In this document: positions 44,804 through 51,580 of the stretch, one piece after another | Numbering within the stretch: position 1 is the first letter of the stretch | Layout: the number at the start of each line of letters is the position of its first letter | DNA from: Rubrivivax sp. A210 | GTDB lineage: Bacteria > Pseudomonadota > Gammaproteobacteria > Burkholderiales > Burkholderiaceae_C | Assembly: GCF_904426505.1 (NCBI RefSeq) | Contig: NZ_CAJGBN010000067.1 | Location: 124,001-188,000, forward strand | DNA: 64,000 bases | Direction of reading: 5' to 3' | Position numbers and translations under genes: made by a program | The notes under the pieces: generated by a model | What the model was told of the DNA's origin: nothing | Database searches by the model: none | Seen by the model: the letters and a program-made list of their open reading frames with translations, nothing else

Positions 44804-46179
44804 GACCGCAACTCCATCGGTGTGGGCCTGAACAAGCCGACGCCGAAGTTCTTCCAGCGGCCGGCGATCACCGGGCCTTCGACCGGCCTGTCGAACACGA
44901 TGCGCGCGTGCCAGCGGGGCACCCGGGTCGGGATGTCCATTGCGGCCGGGGCACCGTCGAAGTCGCTGGTCTGGCACGCGCGTATCGACACCGGCCGCGG
45001 GAAGCCGGCCAGGTCCAGCGAATCCGCCAGGGCCGCAGCCACGGTGTCCGAGTTGGACTTGCGGGGTGGCCGGTCCAGCAGCACCGGCGTTACGGTGGAC
45101 CAGTGTGTCGAGGCCTGTCGCCAGGTCGAAGACCGCAGTGCCACCGGCACCTCGGGGCCGTCGATGACGGGGGCGACGCCGGCCACCTGACCATCGGGCA
45201 GGGTCAGCCGCTGCAGCCGCGCCAGCGAAGCCAGTGCAGCCAGCCGGTCCTGCTCCTTCATGCTCAGGGGCAGCGCGATGGCGATGCCGATGACCCGGCC
45301 GCGTGCATGCACATGACCGACATCCGGCAGCGGCAGCCATGCCACGTGCGGCACCTCCTCATCGTGGCCATGGACCTCGGCGGCCATGTCGTCGCCGATC
45401 AGGGCCATCGCTGCGCGTCGCAGGGCGCGACCCAGCGTGTTGGCCGTATCGGCCCCCCAGCTCGCATCGCGCAGGCGCAGCGTGACCCAGTCGTACCGGG
45501 AGGCGATCAAGGTCTCGGGGGCTGCAGCCGGCGAGGTATAGGCGGCGAGCACTTCCGCCATCGGCGGCGGCCGGCGCAGGGTGCCGTGGCCCTGCTGGGC
45601 CAGCCGGTCGAGTTCAATCAGGCGCCCGGGCCGCGTGACCCGCAGGAAGATGTCGCCGGCTGCGCTGGGCACCAGCGTCGGCACGGCCTCGGCCTGGGCG
45701 TGGAAGGTGGCGGTTACGAAGGCGTGCGAGGTGCCCACGTGGGTCATGCGGGCCGCCAGGGTGTCTAGCACCTGCAGTTCGTCAGCGGAGACATTGATGT
45801 CCCAGGCAAGCGCCACCTCGGGCTCGCCCAGCATGTAGGCGGCCGGGAACTGCCGCACCTGGCGGTTGGGCATCAGCGGGCCCTGGCTCTGGCCCTTCTT
45901 GGCCTCGATTCGCGTGCGCGGGTCGTTCACCGGCACGTAGGCGTCGGCAGCAGGCCGCACGTCGGCCTCGGGGAAGCGGATCGCGGGCGGCGGTGCAGCT
46001 TCGAGCTGCTGCAGTGCCTGCCGTTCCGCGGCGCTGGGCTGGCGGCCACCGGCGTAGGCGGCAGCGACCAGGGCCGAGTACACACGCGACGGGTGCGGCG
46101 GCCACTCGGGCTGCCGGGGGTCGGCGTTGTTGGCCGCGAAGTACCGCCCGCCTGGAAATCCGATCTGGAGTTCGAGCAT
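44800..46179 (-). CDS. csb2: Type I-G Csb2 (Cas5-Cas6 fusion, GSU0054 family)
   Basis: The 459-residue protein starts MLELQIGFPGGRYFAAN followed later by EWPPHPSRVYSALVAAAYAG. This is the conserved start of Csb2 (Cas5 part), and its C-terminal half includes GIAIALPLSMKEQDR and the ending RIVFDRPVEGPVIAGRWKNF with GVGLFRP, a Cas6-like glycine-rich loop. Csb2 both processes crRNA and caps the complex. It follows csb1 by 11 bases. Confidence 0.92.
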   Translation of the reverse strand: MLELQIGFPGGRYFAANNADPRQPEWPPHPSRVYSALVAAAYAGGRQPSAAERQALQQLEAAPPPAIRFPEADVRPAADAYVPVNDPRTRIEAKKGQSQGPLMPNRQVRQFPAAYMLGEPEVALAWDINVSADELQVLDTLAARMTHVGTSHAFVTATFHAQAEAVPTLVPSAAGDIFLRVTRPGRLIELDRLAQQGHGTLRRPPPMAEVLAAYTSPAAAPETLIASRYDWVTLRLRDASWGADTANTLGRALRRAAMALIGDDMAAEVHGHDEEVPHVAWLPLPDVGHVHARGRVIGIAIALPLSMKEQDRLAALASLARLQRLTLPDGQVAGVAPVIDGPEVPVALRSSTWRQASTHWSTVTPVLLDRPPRKSNSDTVAAALADSLDLAGFPRPVSIRACQTSDFDGAPAAMDIPTRVPRWHARIVFDRPVEGPVIAGRWKNFGVGLFRPTPMELRS

Positions 46180-46190
46180 GGCAGCGGTCC

Positions 46191-47384
46191 TCAGGCTTCG
46201 TCGGCGGCATCCCCTTGCGACGCCGCCTCGCGGCTGCGGTGCACCAGTTCCTGCAGCCGGTCGTCGGCTGTGAGCTTCAGCACCTGGGGCCGGAAGTTCA
46301 GGCCGTGCTGGGCTGCGTGCTGGGCGGCTTCCGCGAGCAGGGTGCGCGCGGTGCCGGCCTCCAGCGAGACGGTCTCGACCTGCTGCAGGGTGCGCCCGAT
46401 CATCTCCAGGCGGCCGCTGTCGTGCGGCAGCAGTTCGCAGCGCGAGCGCAGCAGGTAGCCCGATTCGTTCTGGGCCACGAGGCCGAACAGCGTCAGCGCG
46501 GCGAGCACGGCACGGCCGGCCTGGTCGCGCGCGGCGATGACTTCGCCGTCGTCGGTGGGGAAGGAGATGTGCCGCAGGCCGGAGCAGGACAGCACGCTGG
46601 TCTGGATCGCGCCGTTGATCACGGCGGCCCGCGGCACGGCCGTGGAGGGCACGCTGCCGAAGCCGAATTCGCTGGGCTTCTTGGGCTTCTCCTTGCCCGC
46701 CTTGCCCCCGGCGGCCTTGAGTTCAAAGCGCCGCAGGGTGTCGTGGGTGGGCACAAGTTCGGCCACATCCTTTCGGATGTCCATCGGGTCGAACTTGGTG
46801 GCCGAGATGTCGGCCGGGTGGGCGTCCAGGCCCAGGATTTCCGAGGTGAGCAGGCGGGGAATCTTGGCCGCCATCGGGCCGCCGCCGCCGTTGCTGTCCC
46901 AGGCCCCGAGCGTGAGCGTGACGGGCGCGTGCGTGAACAGCGCGGTGGCGGTGGCTAGGCGGGCCTGCAGCACCGAACGGCCGATGTTGGTCTCGAAGAA
47001 CGGCACGTCGTCGAGCATGCAGGCGCGCATTACCGCGTCATAGATGCGGTGCGAGAGCTGCAGCACGGAGTAGACCGGCTCGCCAAAGGCGGCGGGGAAG
47101 GCAATCTCGATGTCGGGGTAGGCAATGCGCCCGGCGCGCGAGGCATCGAGCAGCGCGGTCTCGATGCGGTTGGACTGGCTCTGCGGGGAGTCCAGCACGA
47201 CCACGTCGCGCTGCTGGCCCTCGACGAAGGCGCGGCGGAAGGCGATATAGGGCGGCTCACCGCGCTTGGAGGCGGCATAGGTGGGCGGGCAGACGATGCC
47301 GTCGGGGTTGACCGTGGCCAGGCCGACCGTGTAGCGGATCACAGAGCGGGATTCGACGCACTGCAGCAGCTGGTCCAGGTTCAT
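46191..47384 (-). CDS. csb1: Type I-G Csb1 (Cas7, GSU0053 family)
   Basis: The 397-residue protein matches Csb1, the Cas7 backbone of type I-G Cascade. It has VVVLDSPQSQSNRIETALLD (about 58), HAPVTLTLGAWDSNGGGGPM (about 146) and ISATKFDPMDIRKDV (about 195). The ATG at 47384 has an AAGGAG site five bases upstream and was preferred over an earlier in-frame start lacking one. It is the first gene of the csb1-csb2-cas3-cas8 operon, transcribed toward the CRISPR array. No cas1, cas2 or cas4 is upstream. Confidence 0.93.
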   Translation of the reverse strand: MNLDQLLQCVESRSVIRYTVGLATVNPDGIVCPPTYAASKRGEPPYIAFRRAFVEGQQRDVVVLDSPQSQSNRIETALLDASRAGRIAYPDIEIAFPAAFGEPVYSVLQLSHRIYDAVMRACMLDDVPFFETNIGRSVLQARLATATALFTHAPVTLTLGAWDSNGGGGPMAAKIPRLLTSEILGLDAHPADISATKFDPMDIRKDVAELVPTHDTLRRFELKAAGGKAGKEKPKKPSEFGFGSVPSTAVPRAAVINGAIQTSVLSCSGLRHISFPTDDGEVIAARDQAGRAVLAALTLFGLVAQNESGYLLRSRCELLPHDSGRLEMIGRTLQQVETVSLEAGTARTLLAEAAQHAAQHGLNFRPQVLKLTADDRLQELVHRSREAASQGDAADEA

Positions 47385-47440
47385 TCGGGCTCCTTGGGGT
47401 GGATCGGGTGGGAGGTGTCGAGTAAGCATCGCACGGCAGT

Positions 47441-47457
47441 AGCTCACAGGATGAGCT
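47441..47457 (-). promoter_or_regulatory. Inverted repeat upstream of the cas operon
   Basis: AGCTCA-cagga-TGAGCT lies about 57 bases before the csb1 start and could be an operator. There is no independent support. Confidence 0.3.
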
Positions 47458-47650
47458 TATGCCCTAGCGCAATTCCAACGAAGGAAAGTGCCTGCGGGGG
47501 GCACTGACGGACGGCCGTAGCCTACTCAGCAAGCCGTAGGGCGGCGTTGTCGTCCACGTCTTGATGCTACCGGCGCGGCGGCCCGGCCGCGGCCTCCTGG
47601 AGGGCGGCCGGCGCGAGGTAACGCTGTCCAAGACCTAGCGTGGCCCGGCG
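47458..47650. other. Intergenic stretch between the cas operon and the HNH remnant
   Basis: About 190 bases, no gene seen. It should contain the cas operon promoter on the minus strand, but no convincing -35/-10 was identified. Confidence 0.4.
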
Positions 47651-47884
47651 GTGCGCAGGGCGGCGATGCGCCACTGCGGCATCGTGTGCATGGCCTGCGC
47701 CTTCGCGCCGCCGGTGGAGAGCCAGCTCGACGTGCAACTCCTCGACCCAATCTCCGAAGGCCAGCGCCGCACGCGGCTGAAGGATGTGGTGGTGCTGTGC
47801 GCGAACTGCCACCGGCTGGCGCACTCGGTGGAGCCGCTGTTGGGGGTGGAGGGGTTGCGGCGGGTGGTTCAGGCCGAGGACTGA
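47651..47884 (+). pseudogene. HNH nuclease remnant
   Basis: The frame encodes a zinc-finger-like CMACA followed by LDPISEGQRRTRLKDVVVLC and ANCHRLAHS, the pattern of an HNH nuclease C-terminal domain (compare LSEGGxTxLxDLVVLCANCHR). The first two His of HNH are replaced (DVQLLDP), and no N-terminal domain or ribosome site is visible. It is plus strand, opposite to the cas and cassette genes, and looks like a decayed fragment at the junction of the two modules. Confidence 0.5.
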
Positions 47885-47904
47885 AGCTGCGCCCCGCTGC
47901 GCTT

Positions 47905-47974
47905 TGGGTTGCGTTGCCGCTGGCCCGGGCGTGGTGGGCTGCCGTTGGCGCTCCGCTTGAGCGAGGGGTTAGAT
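47905..47974 (-). repeat. Truncated attC at the end of the cassette array
   Basis: Only one half of an attC is present: the segment CGCTTGAGCGAGGGGTTAGA matches the end of the complete sites, but the partner GCCTAAC half is missing toward the HNH remnant. The core (GTTAGAT) touches the TIR gene stop. Confidence 0.7.
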
Positions 47975-48657
47975 CACTTGACGAGAGTATCTTCGATGCG
48001 CTGTGAAATGGTATCGTAGACTAATTCTCGTTCATTCTCGTCAACTAGAGACAGTGGCTCATCCGGGGAGTTTATTGCTTGAAACTCACGAAGATTCTTG
48101 TCGCGTGTATAGCGGCAAGGCTTAAGAATTACAGGAATGATTAACGTGCCCTTATTCTCAGCAGTGTGAAGTAGGGGAGGTAGCTCATTCTCAATAATGA
48201 AGTCTGACGCCAAAAAGTCCGCGCTCACAAGTAGCACAGCGACTCTCGCCCGCTGCAATGCCTTCTCAATCTCTTTCTTCCACTTGTCTCCAGCTTGGAG
48301 GCGCGTATCGACCCACGGATCTATTACACCTTGCTTATGTAATGGCTTCAGATGAACCATCAAGCGCTCTAGGTAAGCGCTATCTCTGTGGGAATAACTG
48401 ATGAATACATGCTTACCCGTGGGACGAGTTAGCGGAGCTTGTAAGCGGGGAACCTCAGATTCCTGGATTTCCAGAACCTCAAGTAATTTATGTAGTACTG
48501 GGGGCGATGGTAGCCGGGACCCCCTTAGAACCAGTAGTGCGCTTTGAGGACTCACCTCGAGTAGGCGCGCTAGTTGTGGAATCGACATCTCACGCTCGGT
48601 TCTACGGGCATTGATGAGTTTGCTGAGTTCTTCGCGGTTGATATTCACTAGATCCAT
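47974..48657 (-). CDS. HTH-TIR domain protein (cassette gene)
   Basis: The 227-residue protein combines an N-terminal Cro/C1-like helix-turn-helix (about 5-65, ISxPQLARLLEVSPQSALLV pattern) with a TIR domain (about 80-200). The TIR part has HVFISYSHRDSAYLERLMVH, WVDTRLQAGDKWKKEIEKAL and LLVSADFLASDFIIENELPP, where the Glu of ENELPP corresponds to the catalytic Glu of NAD-cleaving TIRs. TIR proteins deplete NAD in anti-phage defence. The ATG lies 19 bases after the attC core, as usual for cassettes. Confidence 0.85.
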   Translation of the reverse strand: MDLVNINREELSKLINARRTEREMSIPQLARLLEVSPQSALLVLRGSRLPSPPVLHKLLEVLEIQESEVPRLQAPLTRPTGKHVFISYSHRDSAYLERLMVHLKPLHKQGVIDPWVDTRLQAGDKWKKEIEKALQRARVAVLLVSADFLASDFIIENELPPLLHTAENKGTLIIPVILKPCRYTRDKNLREFQAINSPDEPLSLVDENERELVYDTISQRIEDTLVK

Positions 48658-48676
48658 GTGATGCTCTCTTTGTAAT

Positions 48677-48808
48677 GCCTAACGTTCGAGCGAACCGGGC
48701 GACAACGGCAGGACGCCAGGCCCGGGCTGGCGAAAATGTACCGCGTACCACCACCAGCCAGGGCCCGGCGGCCTGCCGCTGGCGCTCCGCTTGAGCGAGA
48801 GGTTAGGC
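48677..48808 (-). repeat. attC site between the HNH and TIR cassettes
   Basis: The 132-bp imperfect palindrome is bounded by GCCTAAC and GTTAGGC, with inner boxes GTTCGAGC and GCTTGAGCG and a central ATGTACCGCGTACC hairpin. The HNH stop codon lies inside its core. Confidence 0.88.
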
Positions 48809-49372
48809 TTCACCGCGCAAGACAGATATTTCTTCCACGGAATACGGTGGAATGCGCGTATGTGCGATTCGATGGCATGTAGGGCATAAAGAAACAAGAT
48901 CGAACGAAGCAATTTCACGAACACCGCTATCCGCGACACGCTCCAAGTGATGGCATTCAATGATAAACGTTTCTCCTAGCTGGAGCCGAAAGCCGCAAGC
49001 GACGCACGTGTAGTCGTCTTCTTGCTTTCTTTGTTCAACGATTGCTTTATTGCGATCATGCTGGGTTACTAGTCGATCCGATAAATAACCCTCTACGGCA
49101 CGTATATCGTCTTCATTAAGGAAGATGAACGCTGATTCGAGACTGTTTGAATCGTATCGCTTGCTGCTTCGCCTGCACTCTGGATTCCGTTCAACATGTC
49201 CGAAATGTGCGATATTAGGACCTTTTCCCCATCGTGCTCGGACAGTCTTTCCACACTCAGTGCAGAGAAATTTTGGCCGTTCGTCACCGGGCTGTCTACT
49301 GTCCTGAATAGCCACAGCTTGATCGGCAGTGATAAAGTTTCCGTTAAATATGCAAGATGTTGACAGTGGCAT
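48803..49372 (-). CDS. HNH endonuclease with N-terminal zinc-binding domain (cassette gene)
   Basis: The 189-residue protein has an N-terminal CoiA-like zinc module (FLCTECGKTVRARWGKGPNI then HFGHVERNPEC, about 35-67) and a C-terminal HNH domain. The HNH part is YTCVACGFRLQLGETFIIEC followed by HHLERVADSG and LVSLCPTCHRIAH (about 121-171), with all His and Cys ligands present. Such proteins are DNA nucleases and often defence or restriction factors. The TAA stop overlaps the following attC core, marking it as a mobile cassette. Confidence 0.85.
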   Translation of the reverse strand: MPLSTSCIFNGNFITADQAVAIQDSRQPGDERPKFLCTECGKTVRARWGKGPNIAHFGHVERNPECRRSSKRYDSNSLESAFIFLNEDDIRAVEGYLSDRLVTQHDRNKAIVEQRKQEDDYTCVACGFRLQLGETFIIECHHLERVADSGVREIASFDLVSLCPTCHRIAHTRIPPYSVEEISVLRGEA

Positions 49373-49400
49373 ATGAGCTGGGTTCTTCGCGGAATGTGAA

Positions 49401-49529
49401 GCCTAATGTTCAAGCTATCCGGCCAGCGGAGGTAGGACGCCCTGGCCCGGGCTGAGACACTGTATCGCGTACCTCATCCCGGGCCAAGGCGCCCTGTCGT
49501 AGCGGGTCAGGTTGAGCGAGGAGTTAGGC
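49401..49529 (-). repeat. attC site between the GIY-YIG and HNH cassettes
   Basis: The 129-bp imperfect palindrome has a left core GCCTAAT (on the minus strand ATTAGGC, one base off consensus) and right core GTTAGGC. The central part GTATCGCGTACC resembles the other sites. Confidence 0.85.
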
Positions 49530-49538
49530 GTCGGCGCT

Positions 49539-50036
49539 CTACAGCAGTCCTCTTGCAGGATGGCCCGGCGGAAGCGGGGAATCGTCTTCTTCGTCATTAG
49601 GATTCTCGGCCTGGCCCTGTGAGGGAAGTACGTCAGTTGCATACTCTTGGTAGTTGTAGTGCAGTAGGCCCGGATTGAAAATTCCTGCCAAGGCATGGGT
49701 ATCTGGGAGAGGTGACGCAGACCTAATCGCCTCTGTACTCCCGCACCATAAGGCGAGACCCATTTGCTGACCTGCAGAAGTGACCGCTTCAACTGCGGTC
49801 CAGGCCGAACATTTGAACCACTCCTTCCGTGCCTTGTATTGCTTCAGTTCGCCATGAGCTATCCTCTCCACCGTCCGACAGTCCGAAACCTGAAGTGCAA
49901 AGGCAACTTGGTATTTGAATGGAATCCCAGAGGCGTCCAAGTCACTTGCCCGCTGGGCAGGATCGCGAGTGGTGAAGCCAACTTTCACCAAGCCGGGCAT
50001 TGCTTCGTTTGTAATGACGTAGACCCAGCCGCGCAC
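49539..50036 (-). CDS. GIY-YIG nuclease (T5orf172/MUG113-like, cassette gene)
   Basis: The 165-residue protein has a GIY-YIG fold in its N-terminal half: GWVYVITNEAMPGLVKVGFT (about 3-22; GIY and YIG positions VYV and VKVG), the conserved Arg in RDPAQRASDL, and ERIAHGELKQYKARKEWFKC with the metal-binding Glu region. This is the T5orf172/MUG113 subgroup, found in phage-related and defence proteins. The C-terminal third is disordered and acidic (PNDEEDDSPLPPG). It is a cassette between two attC sites. Confidence 0.82.
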   Translation of the reverse strand: MRGWVYVITNEAMPGLVKVGFTTRDPAQRASDLDASGIPFKYQVAFALQVSDCRTVERIAHGELKQYKARKEWFKCSAWTAVEAVTSAGQQMGLALWCGSTEAIRSASPLPDTHALAGIFNPGLLHYNYQEYATDVLPSQGQAENPNDEEDDSPLPPGHPARGLL

Positions 50037-50052
50037 GAGAACTCCTTTCGAC

Positions 50053-50181
50053 GCCTAACGTTCGAGCTAAGCCGGACCCGGCGGCAGGGCGCTAGGCCCG
50101 TGCTGGCGAATATGTACCGCGTACCGCCAGACCGGACCAGGTGGCCTGCCGTTGGTACTCCGCTTGAGCGAAGGGTTAGGC
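50053..50181 (-). repeat. attC site between the membrane-protein and GIY-YIG cassettes
   Basis: The 129-bp site is bounded by GCCTAAC and GTTAGGC, with a centre TATGTACCGCGTACCG nearly identical to the 48677-48808 site. Confidence 0.88.
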
Positions 50182-50182
50182 G

Positions 50183-50869
50183 TCACGGGGCTGGCACCGG
50201 AAAGGTTCCCAAACCTCTTATTCTGGCTTTCAACTTTGTGTGTGTTGATGAGGCAAGAGTAATGATTTTCTCGCGCAACTCGTCATTCGCGCCGGGTGCG
50301 GGATTCCCAATGCCAACATGCGCGACTGTGAAGTCAAGCAGTGCCCTACGAAATACGGTTAGCTCCATTCGATCCTCGAGCGACAGGAACATTTCTGCTT
50401 GTTCCGTGGCAATACCGAGCGCGCGTATATCTGCGAGCGCCTTCGTTCGTTGCTCCAACGTCTTGTACTGAGGATCAATATCGCCAATCGCGCCGATGTC
50501 AGTTCCAATAGGCGCCACCAGTAGTTCAAGATTTACTAAACGTTCGAACTCAATTTCTGAAAATCTGAGTGCAATCGACTTTCGAAGTTCGCTCTGAGCT
50601 TTTGCGGCCTCTGCTTGTGCGATTAGTCCAACCTTATATGCTTCAAGTTTTTGCTGGAAATCGTGCTTTATTTGTTCGAATTGCGGAAGTAGGCTGGCAG
50701 CGTGCACCGCATTCTCTCTAGAAAGCTCGGCTTTGAGTCTTTCCAGATCGGAGGACAGTGAGCGTTGAAGAATTTGCTTCCACTTCTCCCGGAACATGTA
50801 GCCAATCAGAGCTAGCAATACTGCAGCGACGCCAGTCGCTCGGGCCAACCAGTCAAGGAATTCTGCCAC
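50183..50869 (-). CDS. Membrane-anchored coiled-coil protein (cassette gene)
   Basis: The 228-residue protein has one N-terminal membrane helix (ARATGVAAVLLALIGYMF, about 9-26). A long charged helical region follows (about 30-130: LERLKAELSREN, FEQIKHDFQQKLEAYKVGLI) likely to be coiled coil, and then a mixed C-terminal domain. I do not recognise a family. Membrane anchoring plus coiled coil is compatible with a defence sensor or effector, but that is speculation from context. Confidence 0.8.
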   Translation of the reverse strand: MAEFLDWLARATGVAAVLLALIGYMFREKWKQILQRSLSSDLERLKAELSRENAVHAASLLPQFEQIKHDFQQKLEAYKVGLIAQAEAAKAQSELRKSIALRFSEIEFERLVNLELLVAPIGTDIGAIGDIDPQYKTLEQRTKALADIRALGIATEQAEMFLSLEDRMELTVFRRALLDFTVAHVGIGNPAPGANDELREKIITLASSTHTKLKARIRGLGTFPVPAP

Positions 50870-50911
50870 TGAACCTCCATGAAGCGGAATAGCGTGGTCC
50901 GTAATTGTGAT

Positions 50912-51040
50912 GCCTAACGTTCGAGCTAGGCTGGCCGCGGAGGCAGACGGCGCTTGGCCGCGGAAGGGTTGATGCCACCGGCCCCTGGAGCGGCCAAGCG
51001 ACGGCTGCCGTAGCGGCTCAGCTTGAGCGAGGGGTTAGGC
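50912..51040 (-). repeat. attC site between the ART-like and membrane-protein cassettes
   Basis: The 129-bp imperfect palindrome has GCCTAAC and GTTAGGC ends. The arms match the other sites but the centre (GGGTTGATGCCACCGGCCCC) differs. Confidence 0.85.
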
Positions 51041-51041
51041 T

Positions 51042-51500
51042 TCACTTTATTCGCCGCCACGCGGGATTCGCAGGCGTGTAGGTCTCGATGCCAATGATGC
51101 TCGCCCGTTCAGGCGATATACACCTAAAAGTGAAGCCATGTCCTGGCTTTGTGCCTTCCCACAGTTTGCAGCAATGGATTCCCCGACTTCGAAGAAAGCG
51201 AGCAAGCTCACCCTGCTGATACCTAGTCTCAACATTGACCAACGTGTCACCTAGTCTTGCTAGGGACTCGCGGTCGTTATGATCTTCCTCAAGAACTTCG
51301 TTTGCCTGAATGTTCAGCTCTACTTCGTAGAGATAGCTGCTGCCATTATTTCCGGCTAGGTACCGTGCGAAGTACTCACCTCCTTCACGGTTCTCGGCGA
51401 AGTAGATGCCGTAAGGGATGCCGGATCCGCCTTCCCCTGCCCCAAAGAACTGCATAGAGAAGCGGCTAAAAAGTACGTTCGAGCCGTGCCAGACGCGCAT
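51042..51500 (-). CDS. ADP-ribosyltransferase-fold protein (first cassette gene)
   Basis: The 152-residue protein begins MRVWHGSNVLFSRFSMQFFG and continues AGEGGSGIPYGIYFAENREG then GEYFARYLAG and SYLYEVELNI. This order (xxHGS, GxGEG, G-IYFAE, then YEVxL) is the core of ADP-ribosyltransferase-like domains of phage and toxin proteins, although the third catalytic Glu cannot be assigned with certainty (EVLEED near 80 is a candidate). It sits at the head of the array. A toxin or defence role is plausible. Confidence 0.65.
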   Translation of the reverse strand: MRVWHGSNVLFSRFSMQFFGAGEGGSGIPYGIYFAENREGGEYFARYLAGNNGSSYLYEVELNIQANEVLEEDHNDRESLARLGDTLVNVETRYQQGELARFLRSRGIHCCKLWEGTKPGHGFTFRCISPERASIIGIETYTPANPAWRRIK

Positions 51501-51506
51501 TGTGAA

Positions 51507-51513
51507 GCCTAAC
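51507..51513 (-). repeat. Core recombination site at the head of the cassette array
   Basis: GTTAGGC (minus strand), six bases before the first cassette start, without a recognisable full attC partner. It could be a remnant of an attI or of a lost cassette junction. Confidence 0.55.
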
Positions 51514-51548
51514 GTGCTATCGCCAGCGTCGTGGAACTGCAACGGCCG

Positions 51549-51580
51549 GGAACAAGTTCTGTCGCGGTAGAACTTGTTCC
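51549..51580. repeat. Perfect 12-bp inverted repeat
   Basis: GGAACAAGTTCT and AGAACTTGTTCC are separated by eight bases. It lies just outside the first cassette. There is no T tail, so it is more likely a protein-binding site than a terminator. Confidence 0.7.

Larger units (their letters stand above)
47905..51513 (-). other. Integrase-less integron cassette array (CALIN), five cassettes
   Basis: Five minus-strand genes are each separated by attC-like sites bounded by GCCTAAC and GTTAGGC (four complete, 129-132 bp). A truncated attC is at the left and a lone core site at the right. Every gene starts soon after a GTTAGGC core and ends at the next site, the standard one-gene-per-cassette design. 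No integron integrase is found in the window. The cassettes are visibly AT-richer than the flanks. Confidence 0.88.

Noticed and set aside
47385..47973. cas1, cas2 or cas4 upstream of csb1
   Set aside because: All six frames were read; only an HNH-like fragment is present.
51549..51580. The 12-bp inverted repeat as a transcription terminator
   Set aside because: No run of T follows either arm.
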